Counted from the stretch's first letter, positions 1 through 5,268 are shown. The stretch is DNA of 5,268 nt from an uncultured Ruminococcus sp. (GCA_937880065.1 CALFMA010000004.1:1-5268), one strand, 5' to 3'. Made by a program: numbers and translations. Notes: generated from the sequence alone by a model not told the origin.

Positions 1-183
1 TTCATAATTTGCAAGGCTTGCAACATCACGAATAATACTCTGCTGGTAGTTATTAATATGCTTTAATTCTTCTTTATCAACGTCAACCCATACACCACCT
101 AATGCGTCAATACATTCAATGAGTGCCGGATATCCTACTGCCACAAAATCTGTAATATTCAAGTCCAAATTCATATTCAACAT
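1..183 (-). pseudogene. LCP (LytR-CpsA-Psr) family protein, 5'-truncated internal fragment
   Basis: This frame reads left off the window edge and translates to about 61 residues from the ATG at 183-181. It carries the conserved core of an LCP domain: LNMNLDLNITDFVAV, then IDALGGVWVDVDKEELKHINNY. LCP enzymes transfer undecaprenyl-linked glycopolymers (teichoic acids, capsule) to peptidoglycan outside the membrane. Intact members are about 300-450 residues, with a transmembrane anchor and the main catalytic Arg/Asp segment ahead of this point. None of that is present here. The frame continues upstream only to a TGA at 222-220, through residues that do not resemble LCP, and overlaps the last codons of the large ATPase gene. 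No convincing ribosome binding site precedes the ATG. I therefore read it as the 3' remnant of a gene broken at about position 183, probably by insertion of the DNA to its right. The family call is from memory of the motif. The pseudogene call is inference. Confidence 0.72.
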
Positions 184-200
184 ATCCCAATCCAAAATAA

Positions 201-3200
201 TCAGATTTTTTTGAATTTTTCATACAATGGGGTATTGATGAAATCAACAACCCTGCCTTTTATTGTGAGAGCTTCGTTCTCACCGGTCTCCTTGTTGTAG
301 CCGTCGAATTCAAGTATTTCATCGCCCGCCTTGAAATTGTTGAAACCTGCATCAACAGCATTGCTGTAGTCAAGTTTCTGAGCAATTCTATCCGCAGATT
401 TTCCCGGACGACAGAAACTATTTATATTAGCCTGCTTCATCACATCGAGATGTGAACTGCCTTGATTGAAGTAATCCTGCGTCGCCCCTATCAGAGCCGT
501 GTGGAACTTGCGTCCCTGCTTGACTATCGTCTGAAGCGGTGAGCCCATGCTGAAATCCTGATCTATCAACTCATCTATCGCAATAGACAAGAACTTTGAA
601 TCGTATTTCATCTGCCAATTAAATAATGATCCAACCATCATATCAAGAAGCTGATGGGTACTGTCACCAACCTCGTTTCCAAGATTAACGACAATAATTT
701 TGTGTTCTGACAATAGTTTTTCCCAATCTTGCTTTGCAAAGCCTACTTCTTTGATATCATCAAGAACCGACTGAACACAGTTAGCGATCTCAGCACCAAA
801 TCCTGGAGTTTTTTCAAGCTTAGAGCAGAGAGCGTTAAGGTTGACAAAGTATTTCTTGTCCTTGAGATATTCAGATAAAAATCCTTTCAGCTTTCTCGAT
901 GCACTCTTATCAAGGGAACCGGTTGCTGCACGGATAACACTATAAATAGCACGCTTCTTATCCGGAAGAGTCTCACATCCTCTGAGTGAACCAAGGTCAA
1001 TGGGAATCAGATCCATTCCAACACCGATATTGATGAACTTGAAGAGCTTCTCAACTACCTCGGATGGCAGCATTTTCAGTAGTTTTTCTTTAGTGTAACT
1101 GCCGCTTGTATCAAATACCACAACGATATGACCAAGCATAAACAGCATAGGCAGAATCTGAGCAATTGCCCAGCTCTTACCGCTTCCAGTTCTGCCAGTG
1201 CCGAAGTATATATTCGATTCTTCAGCTTCATAGCGAAGCATCTTGCCTGCGAATCTGCCGTCAATAGTCTTGATCAGCGGCAAGAAGCTTTCTCTCGGTA
1301 TTTCATCGTAAGAGAAGAGATTTGCTTCCTTGTCTAGCAAGTCGAATCTTAATTTGTTTTCCTGAGTCAGCAATGAATAACTTATCGCATGGACGTATAA
1401 AGGATATGGTACACCGTCGGATGTTATAGCTGCTATCCTGATACTCTTCTCGTTCTTCGCATTGTGAGGTAAATAGCCGTTGCTGTAAAGAGCAGATGTC
1501 AGACTATCGCTGTCACCAATAGAGTTCATCTCGTTTTTAGCAATCGAAAAGCTTTCAGCCGTCTCAAGATAAATGCAGCGTTTATCTTTGTCTACCACCA
1601 AAGTGTGATTTCCCTTATCGAACGGCGTTGTTTCCTCTTTTAAAATCAGTCGGAAATACCCGTCAGTCATTTTCTTATTAAGGATTTTTCCAAATTCTGT
1701 GCATATAACATCGTATAATGGTTGCTTGTCCTGCTCTTGTGAGCAGAGCCACTCAACGATATATTGCTCTATATCCGATGCGAATAAAGGACTAAAGAAC
1801 TCGTTATACATACGCAATGCTGTATTCAGCATGATGTAAGTATTGTGTTTTGAATTTGGTATAGTATCGGGAATATTGTTGCGAATTTCGTCAACATAGT
1901 CGTTGAATACCTTAATAAAATTGCCGTTGTTACAGCCACGCTCAGTTCTAACGATCAGATTTGCATCCAAACGCTTGAGTGCTGTCTTATATGCCTCTGG
2001 CGAGTATTTAGTTGACACATCGCCTAACTCAAGGACGCAGCATTTGTCTTTTGGGAAATACATATCAGCATATCCGGATATAAGTACAGAAATGTGATGT
2101 ACAGTTTCGCCTTCTCCGGTAGCTCCGCTTGTATCGTTGATAAGTAAGTCATAGCCTTTTTCAGCCTTTTTGAACTGGTCGGCTGCGTAAACATCAACTG
2201 CAACAACCATACCATCGTTGATATTTTCCAAGTCAAACTTTAAAGGCTTGATATTTGGGCCTATCGGAGGTACGTCAAGCGAGTCGTAACGTGTGTTTTT
2301 CAGCAAAACAATCGCCAAAGTTATAGACACTCCTGTACCTAGCTTGATGATAAGCGTGCTATCTGAACAAACGTCCTTCTGAACGAAGAACGACTGATGC
2401 CAGCTTGCAATTCTGTGAAGCAGAAGCAGTTGAAGCTCACTTTGATTAGCGAATATTGGGGCAAGAACAGGTGTCAGGTCTTCGTTCTGACAATTAACAT
2501 ATGGCGGATATTGTCTGGCCTTTATGCCGGCAGGCAAGTATGGAAGCATCTTTTTAGGTAATAAGTGAGCAGGATTGAATTGTATCTCCCCCTTAAGATT
2601 TCTTTCAAATCCTTGTTTCTTGCCGTGATATTCCTGTGTTCTAGGAGAGGAAGAGGTTAAGTATTTTGTTAGTATATAACAAAGCAGTTTCCCTAATTCT
2701 TTTGAATTGTTTGCCGTCTGCCCTACAAGTTGCTTAAAGTGCTTTGCAATCTTATCAGGAGTTACGTCAGAATAAGGAATAAGTGTTGATGTTGCGTCGG
2801 TATTATCCTCTTTGGAGCCAAAACCAACATGAATAAAATCGAAATTACCGAAATCTTTATTTATTACTTTAAACCAATTGATTTTAACGTTTAACAAGAA
2901 CGTGAATGAAATAATCCTTCCTTTTTTCAGCTTAAGCTTAAACCAGGTTGTCTCATTAAGGTCGCATACATACAATTCCTGATCCAAATGTGCTATAAAT
3001 TCAGGGCTTTTTAGAAGTTGTGATAAGTCTTTAAACTTACCAGATATGTTGTTGAAATTTTTATCTTTTACAATAAAAGATAATCCCAATTCATTTTTAA
3101 TTTTTGCAAATTCAACTGCTGTTTGCATAGCAGTATTATGCTGTGTGTTAGGATTGGGTACTTGACTTGATTGTTGTGCCGGGATCGGCACAGATGGAAT

Positions 3201-3209
3201 GTTATTCAT
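201..3209 (-). CDS. Large HerA/FtsK-superfamily ATPase with degenerate N-terminal helicase-like domain
   Basis: A 1002-residue soluble protein with no signal peptide or membrane segment. Residues 1-30 are Pro/Gln/Asn-rich and probably disordered. Residues about 220-450 look like a DUF927/plasmid-helicase-type ATPase fold. The expected P-loop is KLGTGVSIT (289-297), without GKS/GKT, and the Walker B-like strand is MVVAVD (334-339), so this domain is probably inactive. Residues about 520-625 resemble the winged-helix tail of such helicases. The C-terminal half is a convincing HerA/FtsK/VirB4-type motor: Walker A GRTGSGKS (672-679, Lys678), Walker B LSIAIDE (Asp879, Glu880), and a GRKF...GATQ segment (Arg900, Gln911) matching the sensor and arginine region of this clade. 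Such proteins translocate DNA or remodel protein-DNA complexes, usually as hexamers. The ATG at 3209 is supported by AAGGAGG ten bases upstream. It is transcribed divergently from the 326-residue gene. Whether it serves conjugation, defence or element maintenance cannot be told from sequence. The motor call is firm. The degenerate-domain call is moderate. Confidence 0.85.
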   Translation of the reverse strand: MNNIPSVPIPAQQSSQVPNPNTQHNTAMQTAVEFAKIKNELGLSFIVKDKNFNNISGKFKDLSQLLKSPEFIAHLDQELYVCDLNETTWFKLKLKKGRIISFTFLLNVKINWFKVINKDFGNFDFIHVGFGSKEDNTDATSTLIPYSDVTPDKIAKHFKQLVGQTANNSKELGKLLCYILTKYLTSSSPRTQEYHGKKQGFERNLKGEIQFNPAHLLPKKMLPYLPAGIKARQYPPYVNCQNEDLTPVLAPIFANQSELQLLLLHRIASWHQSFFVQKDVCSDSTLIIKLGTGVSITLAIVLLKNTRYDSLDVPPIGPNIKPLKFDLENINDGMVVAVDVYAADQFKKAEKGYDLLINDTSGATGEGETVHHISVLISGYADMYFPKDKCCVLELGDVSTKYSPEAYKTALKRLDANLIVRTERGCNNGNFIKVFNDYVDEIRNNIPDTIPNSKHNTYIMLNTALRMYNEFFSPLFASDIEQYIVEWLCSQEQDKQPLYDVICTEFGKILNKKMTDGYFRLILKEETTPFDKGNHTLVVDKDKRCIYLETAESFSIAKNEMNSIGDSDSLTSALYSNGYLPHNAKNEKSIRIAAITSDGVPYPLYVHAISYSLLTQENKLRFDLLDKEANLFSYDEIPRESFLPLIKTIDGRFAGKMLRYEAEESNIYFGTGRTGSGKSWAIAQILPMLFMLGHIVVVFDTSGSYTKEKLLKMLPSEVVEKLFKFINIGVGMDLIPIDLGSLRGCETLPDKKRAIYSVIRAATGSLDKSASRKLKGFLSEYLKDKKYFVNLNALCSKLEKTPGFGAEIANCVQSVLDDIKEVGFAKQDWEKLLSEHKIIVVNLGNEVGDSTHQLLDMMVGSLFNWQMKYDSKFLSIAIDELIDQDFSMGSPLQTIVKQGRKFHTALIGATQDYFNQGSSHLDVMKQANINSFCRPGKSADRIAQKLDYSNAVDAGFNNFKAGDEILEFDGYNKETGENEALTIKGRVVDFINTPLYEKFKKI

Positions 3210-3219
3210 ATCTTACCAT

Positions 3220-3226
3220 CCTCCTT
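3220..3226 (-). promoter_or_regulatory. Ribosome binding site of the large ATPase gene
   Basis: The minus strand reads AAGGAGG, a near-perfect Shine-Dalgarno sequence, ten bases before the ATG at 3209-3207. It fixes the start at the full 1002-residue length, so the low-complexity Pro/Gln-rich N-terminus belongs to the protein. Confidence 0.85.
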
Positions 3227-3251
3227 AAAAATAATATTTCATCAGCCTTTG

Positions 3252-3344
3252 AATGCGGTGAAAAATAAAATACTGCTCCTTTATCAGCTGAAAAAGCCCC
3301 ATTTTCATGCCTTTTCAGAAACGATATTTTTACTTTACCGCATT
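3252..3344. repeat. 8-base inverted repeat in the ATPase promoter and leader
   Basis: AATGCGGT at 3252-3259 is matched by its exact reverse complement ACCGCATT at 3337-3344, with A-rich sequence following each arm (GAAAAATAAAA and, on the other strand, AAAGTAAAAATA). The right arm sits in the spacer of the predicted ATPase promoter and the left arm lies in its leader. Two inverted copies about 85 bases apart could be paired operator sites. The flanking likeness is imperfect and A-rich, so chance is possible. Confidence 0.4.
3290..3316 (-). promoter_or_regulatory. Possible hairpin at the 5' end of the ATPase transcript
   Basis: Read as minus-strand RNA, GAAAAGGC (3316-3309) can pair with GCUUUUUC (3297-3290) over eight base pairs, one of them G-U, around an 11-base loop. 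The pairing is better in the ATPase-sense RNA than on the other strand, where the G-U becomes an A-C mismatch. It would lie at the very start of the predicted leader. A stem this short in AT-rich DNA could easily be fortuitous. Confidence 0.3.
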
Positions 3345-3349
3345 TTCAA
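3321..3349 (-). promoter_or_regulatory. Candidate sigma-A promoter for the large ATPase gene
   Basis: On the minus strand TTGAAA (3349-3344) is followed after 17 bases by TATCGT (3326-3321). The -35 box matches the TTGACA consensus at five of six bases. The -10 box matches only four of six, so the promoter would be modest or need help. Transcription would begin near 3314, giving a leader of about 105 bases. One arm of an 8-base inverted repeat lies within the spacer. Confidence 0.5.
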
Positions 3350-3379
3350 GCACTTCACATATTTTTTGCCAAAGAGGCA

Positions 3380-3408
3380 TTGCCTAATGCAAATTCATAT
3401 GTTATAAT
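3380..3408 (+). promoter_or_regulatory. Strong sigma-A promoter for the 326-residue protein gene
   Basis: TTGCCT (3380-3385) is followed after exactly 17 bases by a perfect TATAAT (3403-3408). Transcription should start near 3415, giving a leader of about 70 bases before the ATG at 3487. A second TATAAT sits at 3414-3419 but has no clear -35 box. The -35 box also lies in a small inverted repeat, GCATT GCCT AATGC (3377-3390). The promoter faces away from that of the large ATPase, so the two genes share one control region. Confidence 0.75.
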
Positions 3409-3425
3409 AATTTTATAATTTGCAT
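3387..3425. promoter_or_regulatory. Candidate operator: 9-base perfect inverted repeat around the -10 box
   Basis: ATGCAAATT (3387-3395) and AATTTGCAT (3417-3425) are exact reverse complements separated by 21 bases. The left arm lies in the promoter spacer, the right arm just past the expected transcription start, and the perfect TATAAT box lies between them. The arm centres are 30 bases apart, close to three helical turns, so two arms on the same DNA face could be held by a dimer or two cooperating dimers. The placement is that of a repressor site. No repressor gene is identified in the window unless one of its proteins acts on its own promoter. Confidence 0.55.
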
Positions 3426-3431
3426 AACGAC

Positions 3432-3462
3432 GAGACGGGATTTGTGATGTAAATCTTGTCTC
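3432..3462 (+). promoter_or_regulatory. 12-bp hairpin in the 5' leader of the 326-residue protein gene
   Basis: GAGACGGGATTT (3432-3443) pairs along its whole length with AAATCTTGTCTC (3451-3462) around the 7-base loop GTGATGT. Two of the twelve pairs are G-U, which pair only in plus-strand RNA, the strand expected from the promoter at 3380-3408. No run of T follows, so it is not an ordinary terminator. It ends eight bases before the Shine-Dalgarno sequence and could affect mRNA stability, translation or protein binding. Confidence 0.6.
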
Positions 3463-3470
3463 ATCTTGAT

Positions 3471-3480
3471 AGGAGGGGGG
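3471..3480 (+). promoter_or_regulatory. Ribosome binding site that fixes the start of the 326-residue protein
   Basis: AGGAGGGGGG is a strong Shine-Dalgarno sequence. Its GGAGG core ends ten bases before the ATG at 3487-3489. A TTG seven codons upstream (3466) is in frame but lies before this site, so ATG 3487 is the real start and the six additional codons after the TTG are leader. Confidence 0.85.
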
Positions 3481-3486
3481 ATAATA

Positions 3487-4467
3487 ATGGCAGAAGCAGA
3501 AATTACTTTTTCACAATATGCTACAGCTTACTATGAGATTATCGAGAACGGCAAAGGTGGAAAGGCTGAATTTGTGAAAGAGTTGCTTAAAATTGGATTG
3601 AGTTCAAATGGAAAGGAAATCATAGACAGCATATTCCCAACAATAACAAACTCAAAGGGAAGCTGCTTTATTGAAAAGAATAAAGCGGATCGGCTAAGAA
3701 AATATCTCAGAGGCGACAATGGTATTGGTGACATAGCCTGTGAACTTGAAGCGAATTTCGATAAGGAAAGTTGCGTAGAAGAATTATTGGGCGTAATAGA
3801 AGATTATGACGAATCAAAATCAATAAAGTTTGCTAAAGAAATTAATTTAGATGTAAACAAGTATGGTATTCATGAGGAAGATGATTTTTGTGAGATAGAT
3901 GATATTTATGGGATGGCAGAAGATATCACTGAATTATATTTTTCTATTATCAGAGCAGCTGCAACTCAAAAAGTCACGAAATCAAATAAATTAAAAAATG
4001 CTTCTAAATCTGATGTGAATAACATTATTTATTTCTATACAATTACCGAATCAGAGAAAAAGGCACTTATTAATTTATGTGAATTAATAAAAAGCACATT
4101 AAAGGATTTAGAACGACAGACCGACACCATTTATAACAAGCAGCATGAGCTAAAGAATCTTACTGATTCCGAGAAAGACAAACGATGGAAATCATACCTT
4201 GAAAATGATATAAATTCATTGAAAGAACATTTTGACACTGCTTATCCTAAAATAGAAAGACTGTGTGCCAAAATAACAGAATTACTTGAGCCTAAAAAGG
4301 ATATGAACGCATGGTTTGAAGCAATGCTCACAATTGCTTCTGATATCAGCCGTGACGAATATAAAATAACGTGTCCTAAAAAGTTTAAATATAGGGCGTT
4401 TTGTCTTATGGTCTCAAAATTCAGCAATAATATCGATCGTGTACTCCGTGTTATAGATAAATTGTAA
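3487..4467 (+). CDS. Unrecognised 326-residue helical protein, divergent partner of the large ATPase
   Basis: I do not recognise this protein. It starts at ATG 3487 behind a strong Shine-Dalgarno sequence. It is soluble, without a signal peptide or membrane helix, and looks almost wholly alpha-helical. Residues 1-75 are mixed-charge helices ending in a basic stretch (KNKADRLRKYLRG, 65-77). Residues 98-145 are acidic, with HEEDDFCEIDD at 129-139. Residues 150-175 contain a Lys-rich linker. Residues 188-270 are Lys/Glu/Leu-rich helices that could form a coiled coil or bundle. Residues 270-326 are a compact tail ending in basic and hydrophobic residues. The eight cysteines do not form CxxC pairs, and I see no P-loop, nuclease, protease or helix-turn-helix motif. 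The gene is visibly more AT-rich than the C-terminal half of the ATPase gene and the recombinase gene. The shared divergent control region suggests a functional link with the ATPase. It could be an adaptor, effector or regulator, and the sequence does not decide. Confidence 0.85.
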   Translation: MAEAEITFSQYATAYYEIIENGKGGKAEFVKELLKIGLSSNGKEIIDSIFPTITNSKGSCFIEKNKADRLRKYLRGDNGIGDIACELEANFDKESCVEELLGVIEDYDESKSIKFAKEINLDVNKYGIHEEDDFCEIDDIYGMAEDITELYFSIIRAAATQKVTKSNKLKNASKSDVNNIIYFYTITESEKKALINLCELIKSTLKDLERQTDTIYNKQHELKNLTDSEKDKRWKSYLENDINSLKEHFDTAYPKIERLCAKITELLEPKKDMNAWFEAMLTIASDISRDEYKITCPKKFKYRAFCLMVSKFSNNIDRVLRVIDKL

Positions 4468-4476
4468 CAAGTTATT

Positions 4477-4578
4477 GTTTCATTAGCCCGTAGTCTATTG
4501 AAACACAGTAAAACTATTTCATATAAGTGGTATTTCCGCTTTTGCAATATTGCAATAATAACGGAGATCCTATTGAAA
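4477..4578. repeat. Cluster of TTGAAA/TTTCA repeats, including a 9-base direct repeat
   Basis: CTATTGAAA occurs at 4495-4503 and again at 4570-4578 in the same orientation, 75 bases apart. An inverted TGTTTCA lies at 4476-4482, forming a 7-base inverted repeat with TGAAACA at 4499-4505. A further TTTCA lies at 4517-4521. The cluster fills the gap between two convergent genes next to the recombinase gene. It might be a binding region for that enzyme, but AT-rich DNA gives such short repeats by chance. Confidence 0.35.
4542..4555. repeat. 14-base perfect palindrome TTGCAATATTGCAA
   Basis: The sequence equals its own reverse complement over 14 bases, with a central AT. It lies between the end of the 326-residue gene and the terminator. 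A protein dimer site is a natural reading: a serine recombinase crossover core or a repressor site. It shares the TTGCA/TGCAA core with the promoter inverted repeat at 3387-3425, so both could be bound by one protein. This is inference. Confidence 0.45.
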
Positions 4579-4583
4579 AAACG

Positions 4584-4619
4584 AAGCCGATACACAAGTA
4601 ATTCATGTATCGGCTTTTT
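4584..4619. terminator. Bidirectional intrinsic terminator between convergent genes
   Basis: AAGCCGATACA (4584-4594) and TGTATCGGCTT (4606-4616) form a perfect 11-bp stem around an 11-base loop. T bases follow on the plus strand (stem end through 4619). On the minus strand the stem is followed by CGTTTTTTC, from the A run at 4576-4581. It would end transcripts of both the 326-residue gene and the recombinase gene, whose stop codon ends at 4621, two bases from the hairpin tail. Confidence 0.9.
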
Positions 4620-4620
4620 G

Positions 4621-5193
4621 TTATTTTTGTCCATGTTCATATTCTCTTAGACGACGATAGAAGGTGTTAGCACGAAGATTCATACGTTTTTGAAATTCAA
4701 CGGCTGTGATAGCTTGAGATTTCCACATATCATACAGCTGCCCGAATTTAACCCAGTCGATAGCGATAGGCTGTCTGCCCTTGTATTTTCCTTGTGACTT
4801 GGCTATAGCAATTCCCTCACGCTGACGCTGTAAGGTCTGCTCACGTTCAAGCTCGGAGAGAGCGGCAAATATAGATAAGACAAATCGCCCTTGTGGAGTA
4901 TTGGTATCAATATTTTCCTTACTGCTTACAAGAGTAACTCCCTTGCTTTGCAGCACATCTATTATATTGAGCAAATCTCTTGTAGAGCGTCCAAGTCTGC
5001 TGATGCTCTCGATGTACAGGGTATCGCCTTCACGGACATAATCAAGCATAGCTTTCAACTCAGGACGGTTGGCGTTCTTACCTGAAATCTTTTCTGCAAA
5101 TACACGTTCTACCTTATACTGCTCCATTATCGCTTCTTGTCGTGCAGTTTCCTGATGTTCCGTTGATACACGAATATATCCAATTTTGCTCAT
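4621..5193 (-). CDS. Small serine recombinase (resolvase/invertase family)
   Basis: A complete 190-residue site-specific recombinase that cuts DNA at paired sites through a 5'-phosphoserine link and reseals it after subunit rotation. The N-terminal catalytic domain (1-115) has the family signature GYIRVST with Ser10 as nucleophile and Arg8. The SRLGRS segment supplies Arg66 and Arg69, matching Arg68 and Arg71 of gamma-delta resolvase. Residues 112-140 form the long arm helix and the KGRQP hinge. Residues 145-186 form the DNA-binding helix-turn-helix (ITAVEFQKRMNLRANTFYRRL). Length and order match Tn3-type resolvases and Hin-type invertases. The start is ATG 5193, behind GGGGTG at 5204-5199. 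An in-frame GTG at 5211 lies inside the preceding reading frame and is less likely. The start overlaps the upstream stop (TAATG), implying translational coupling. All visible catalytic residues are present, so it should be active. Resolution, inversion and integration roles cannot be separated from sequence. Confidence 0.93.
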   Translation of the reverse strand: MSKIGYIRVSTEHQETARQEAIMEQYKVERVFAEKISGKNANRPELKAMLDYVREGDTLYIESISRLGRSTRDLLNIIDVLQSKGVTLVSSKENIDTNTPQGRFVLSIFAALSELEREQTLQRQREGIAIAKSQGKYKGRQPIAIDWVKFGQLYDMWKSQAITAVEFQKRMNLRANTFYRRLREYEHGQK

Positions 5194-5268
5194 TAGAGCA
5201 CCCCATAACACGTATCATAAACACTTTCGCATTCCTCAAATCTGATAGCCCTGAGCGTTTCACGGAGC
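5193..5268 (-). CDS. C-terminal end of an unidentified protein upstream of the recombinase
   Basis: This frame enters from the right edge and is open for 24 codons to the TAA at 5195-5193, ending RFEECESVYDTCYGVL. The stop shares a base with the recombinase ATG (TAATG), and the recombinase Shine-Dalgarno lies inside this frame. That arrangement is typical of two genes in one operon with coupled translation. The fragment is too short to name. The other two minus-strand frames are a stop-containing frame and the one that becomes the GTG extension of the recombinase. Confidence 0.5.
   Translation of the reverse strand, partial: LRETLRAIRFEECESVYDTCYGVL
5199..5204 (-). promoter_or_regulatory. 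Ribosome binding site that fixes the recombinase start
   Basis: The minus strand reads GGGGTG five bases before ATG 5193-5191. It matches five of six bases of the GAGGTG part of the Shine-Dalgarno consensus. It supports the 190-residue form beginning MSKIGYIRVS, the usual beginning of the family, over the GTG at 5211. Confidence 0.6.

Noticed and set aside
1076..2236. Four short open frames within the ATPase gene on both strands
   Set aside because: All lie inside the 1002-codon gene, lack ribosome binding sites and show no family resemblance.
3171..3407. Plus-strand 78-codon open frame over the ATPase start and control region
   Set aside because: It overlaps the promoters and operator-like repeats, has no Shine-Dalgarno sequence and encodes low-complexity His/Phe-rich sequence.
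3432..3462. Reading the leader hairpin as a terminator or attenuator
   Set aside because: No T run follows either arm, and no alternative pairing or leader peptide could be seen.
3210..3486. CRISPR array or tandem repeats in the divergent region
   Set aside because: Only short inverted repeats occur, with no regular repeat-spacer pattern. The same holds for the rest of the window.
4242..4640. Minus-strand 132-codon open frame across the end of the 326-residue gene
   Set aside because: It lies mostly antisense to a well-supported gene, runs through the bidirectional terminator, starts inside the recombinase end and has no ribosome binding site or recognisable domain.
4891..5085. Plus-strand 64-codon open frame antisense to the recombinase
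   Set aside because: The opposite frame carries an intact recombinase with all catalytic residues, and this frame has no start signals.
4621..5193. IS607-type or large serine integrase identity for the recombinase
   Set aside because: IS607 transposases carry the DNA-binding domain first, and large integrases have a long C-terminal zinc-ribbon and coiled-coil part. This protein has the short catalytic-then-HTH order of resolvases and invertases.

Overview
The window looks like a fragment of accessory DNA from a low-to-moderate GC Firmicute. A gut clostridial lineage such as the Ruminococcus/Oscillospiraceae group is my best guess. The basis is strong AGGAGG ribosome binding sites, sigma-A-type promoters, an LCP (LytR-CpsA-Psr) cell-wall gene fragment and a small serine recombinase. 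Nothing in the sequence fixes the genus.

Layout from left to right. Positions 1-183 (minus) hold an internal piece of an LCP-family gene that has lost its 5' part and runs off the left edge. Positions 201-3209 (minus) encode a 1002-residue protein. Its C-terminal half is a clear HerA/FtsK/VirB4-type P-loop ATPase. Its N-terminal half looks like a second helicase-type ATPase fold with decayed motifs. A 277-base divergent control region (3210-3486) carries back-to-back promoters, a 9-base inverted repeat around one -10 box, and a 12-bp hairpin in the leader of the rightward gene. Positions 3487-4467 (plus) encode a 326-residue, largely helical soluble protein that I do not recognise. A short convergent gap (4468-4620) holds a 14-base perfect palindrome, a 9-base direct repeat and a bidirectional terminator. 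Positions 4621-5193 (minus) encode a complete 190-residue resolvase/invertase-type serine recombinase. Its start overlaps the stop of a further reading frame that enters from the right edge.

How the parts may fit together. The recombinase and the broken LCP gene both suggest an integrated mobile element or a recombination hotspot, with the LCP break at about 183 as a possible element end. The large ATPase and the unknown 326-residue protein share one regulated divergent control region and form the core of the window. By analogy with HerA-type translocases, which often partner a second protein in defence or DNA-transfer modules, they may form a two-component system. That is inference. No nuclease, relaxase or phage structural gene can be seen in the window to settle the role.
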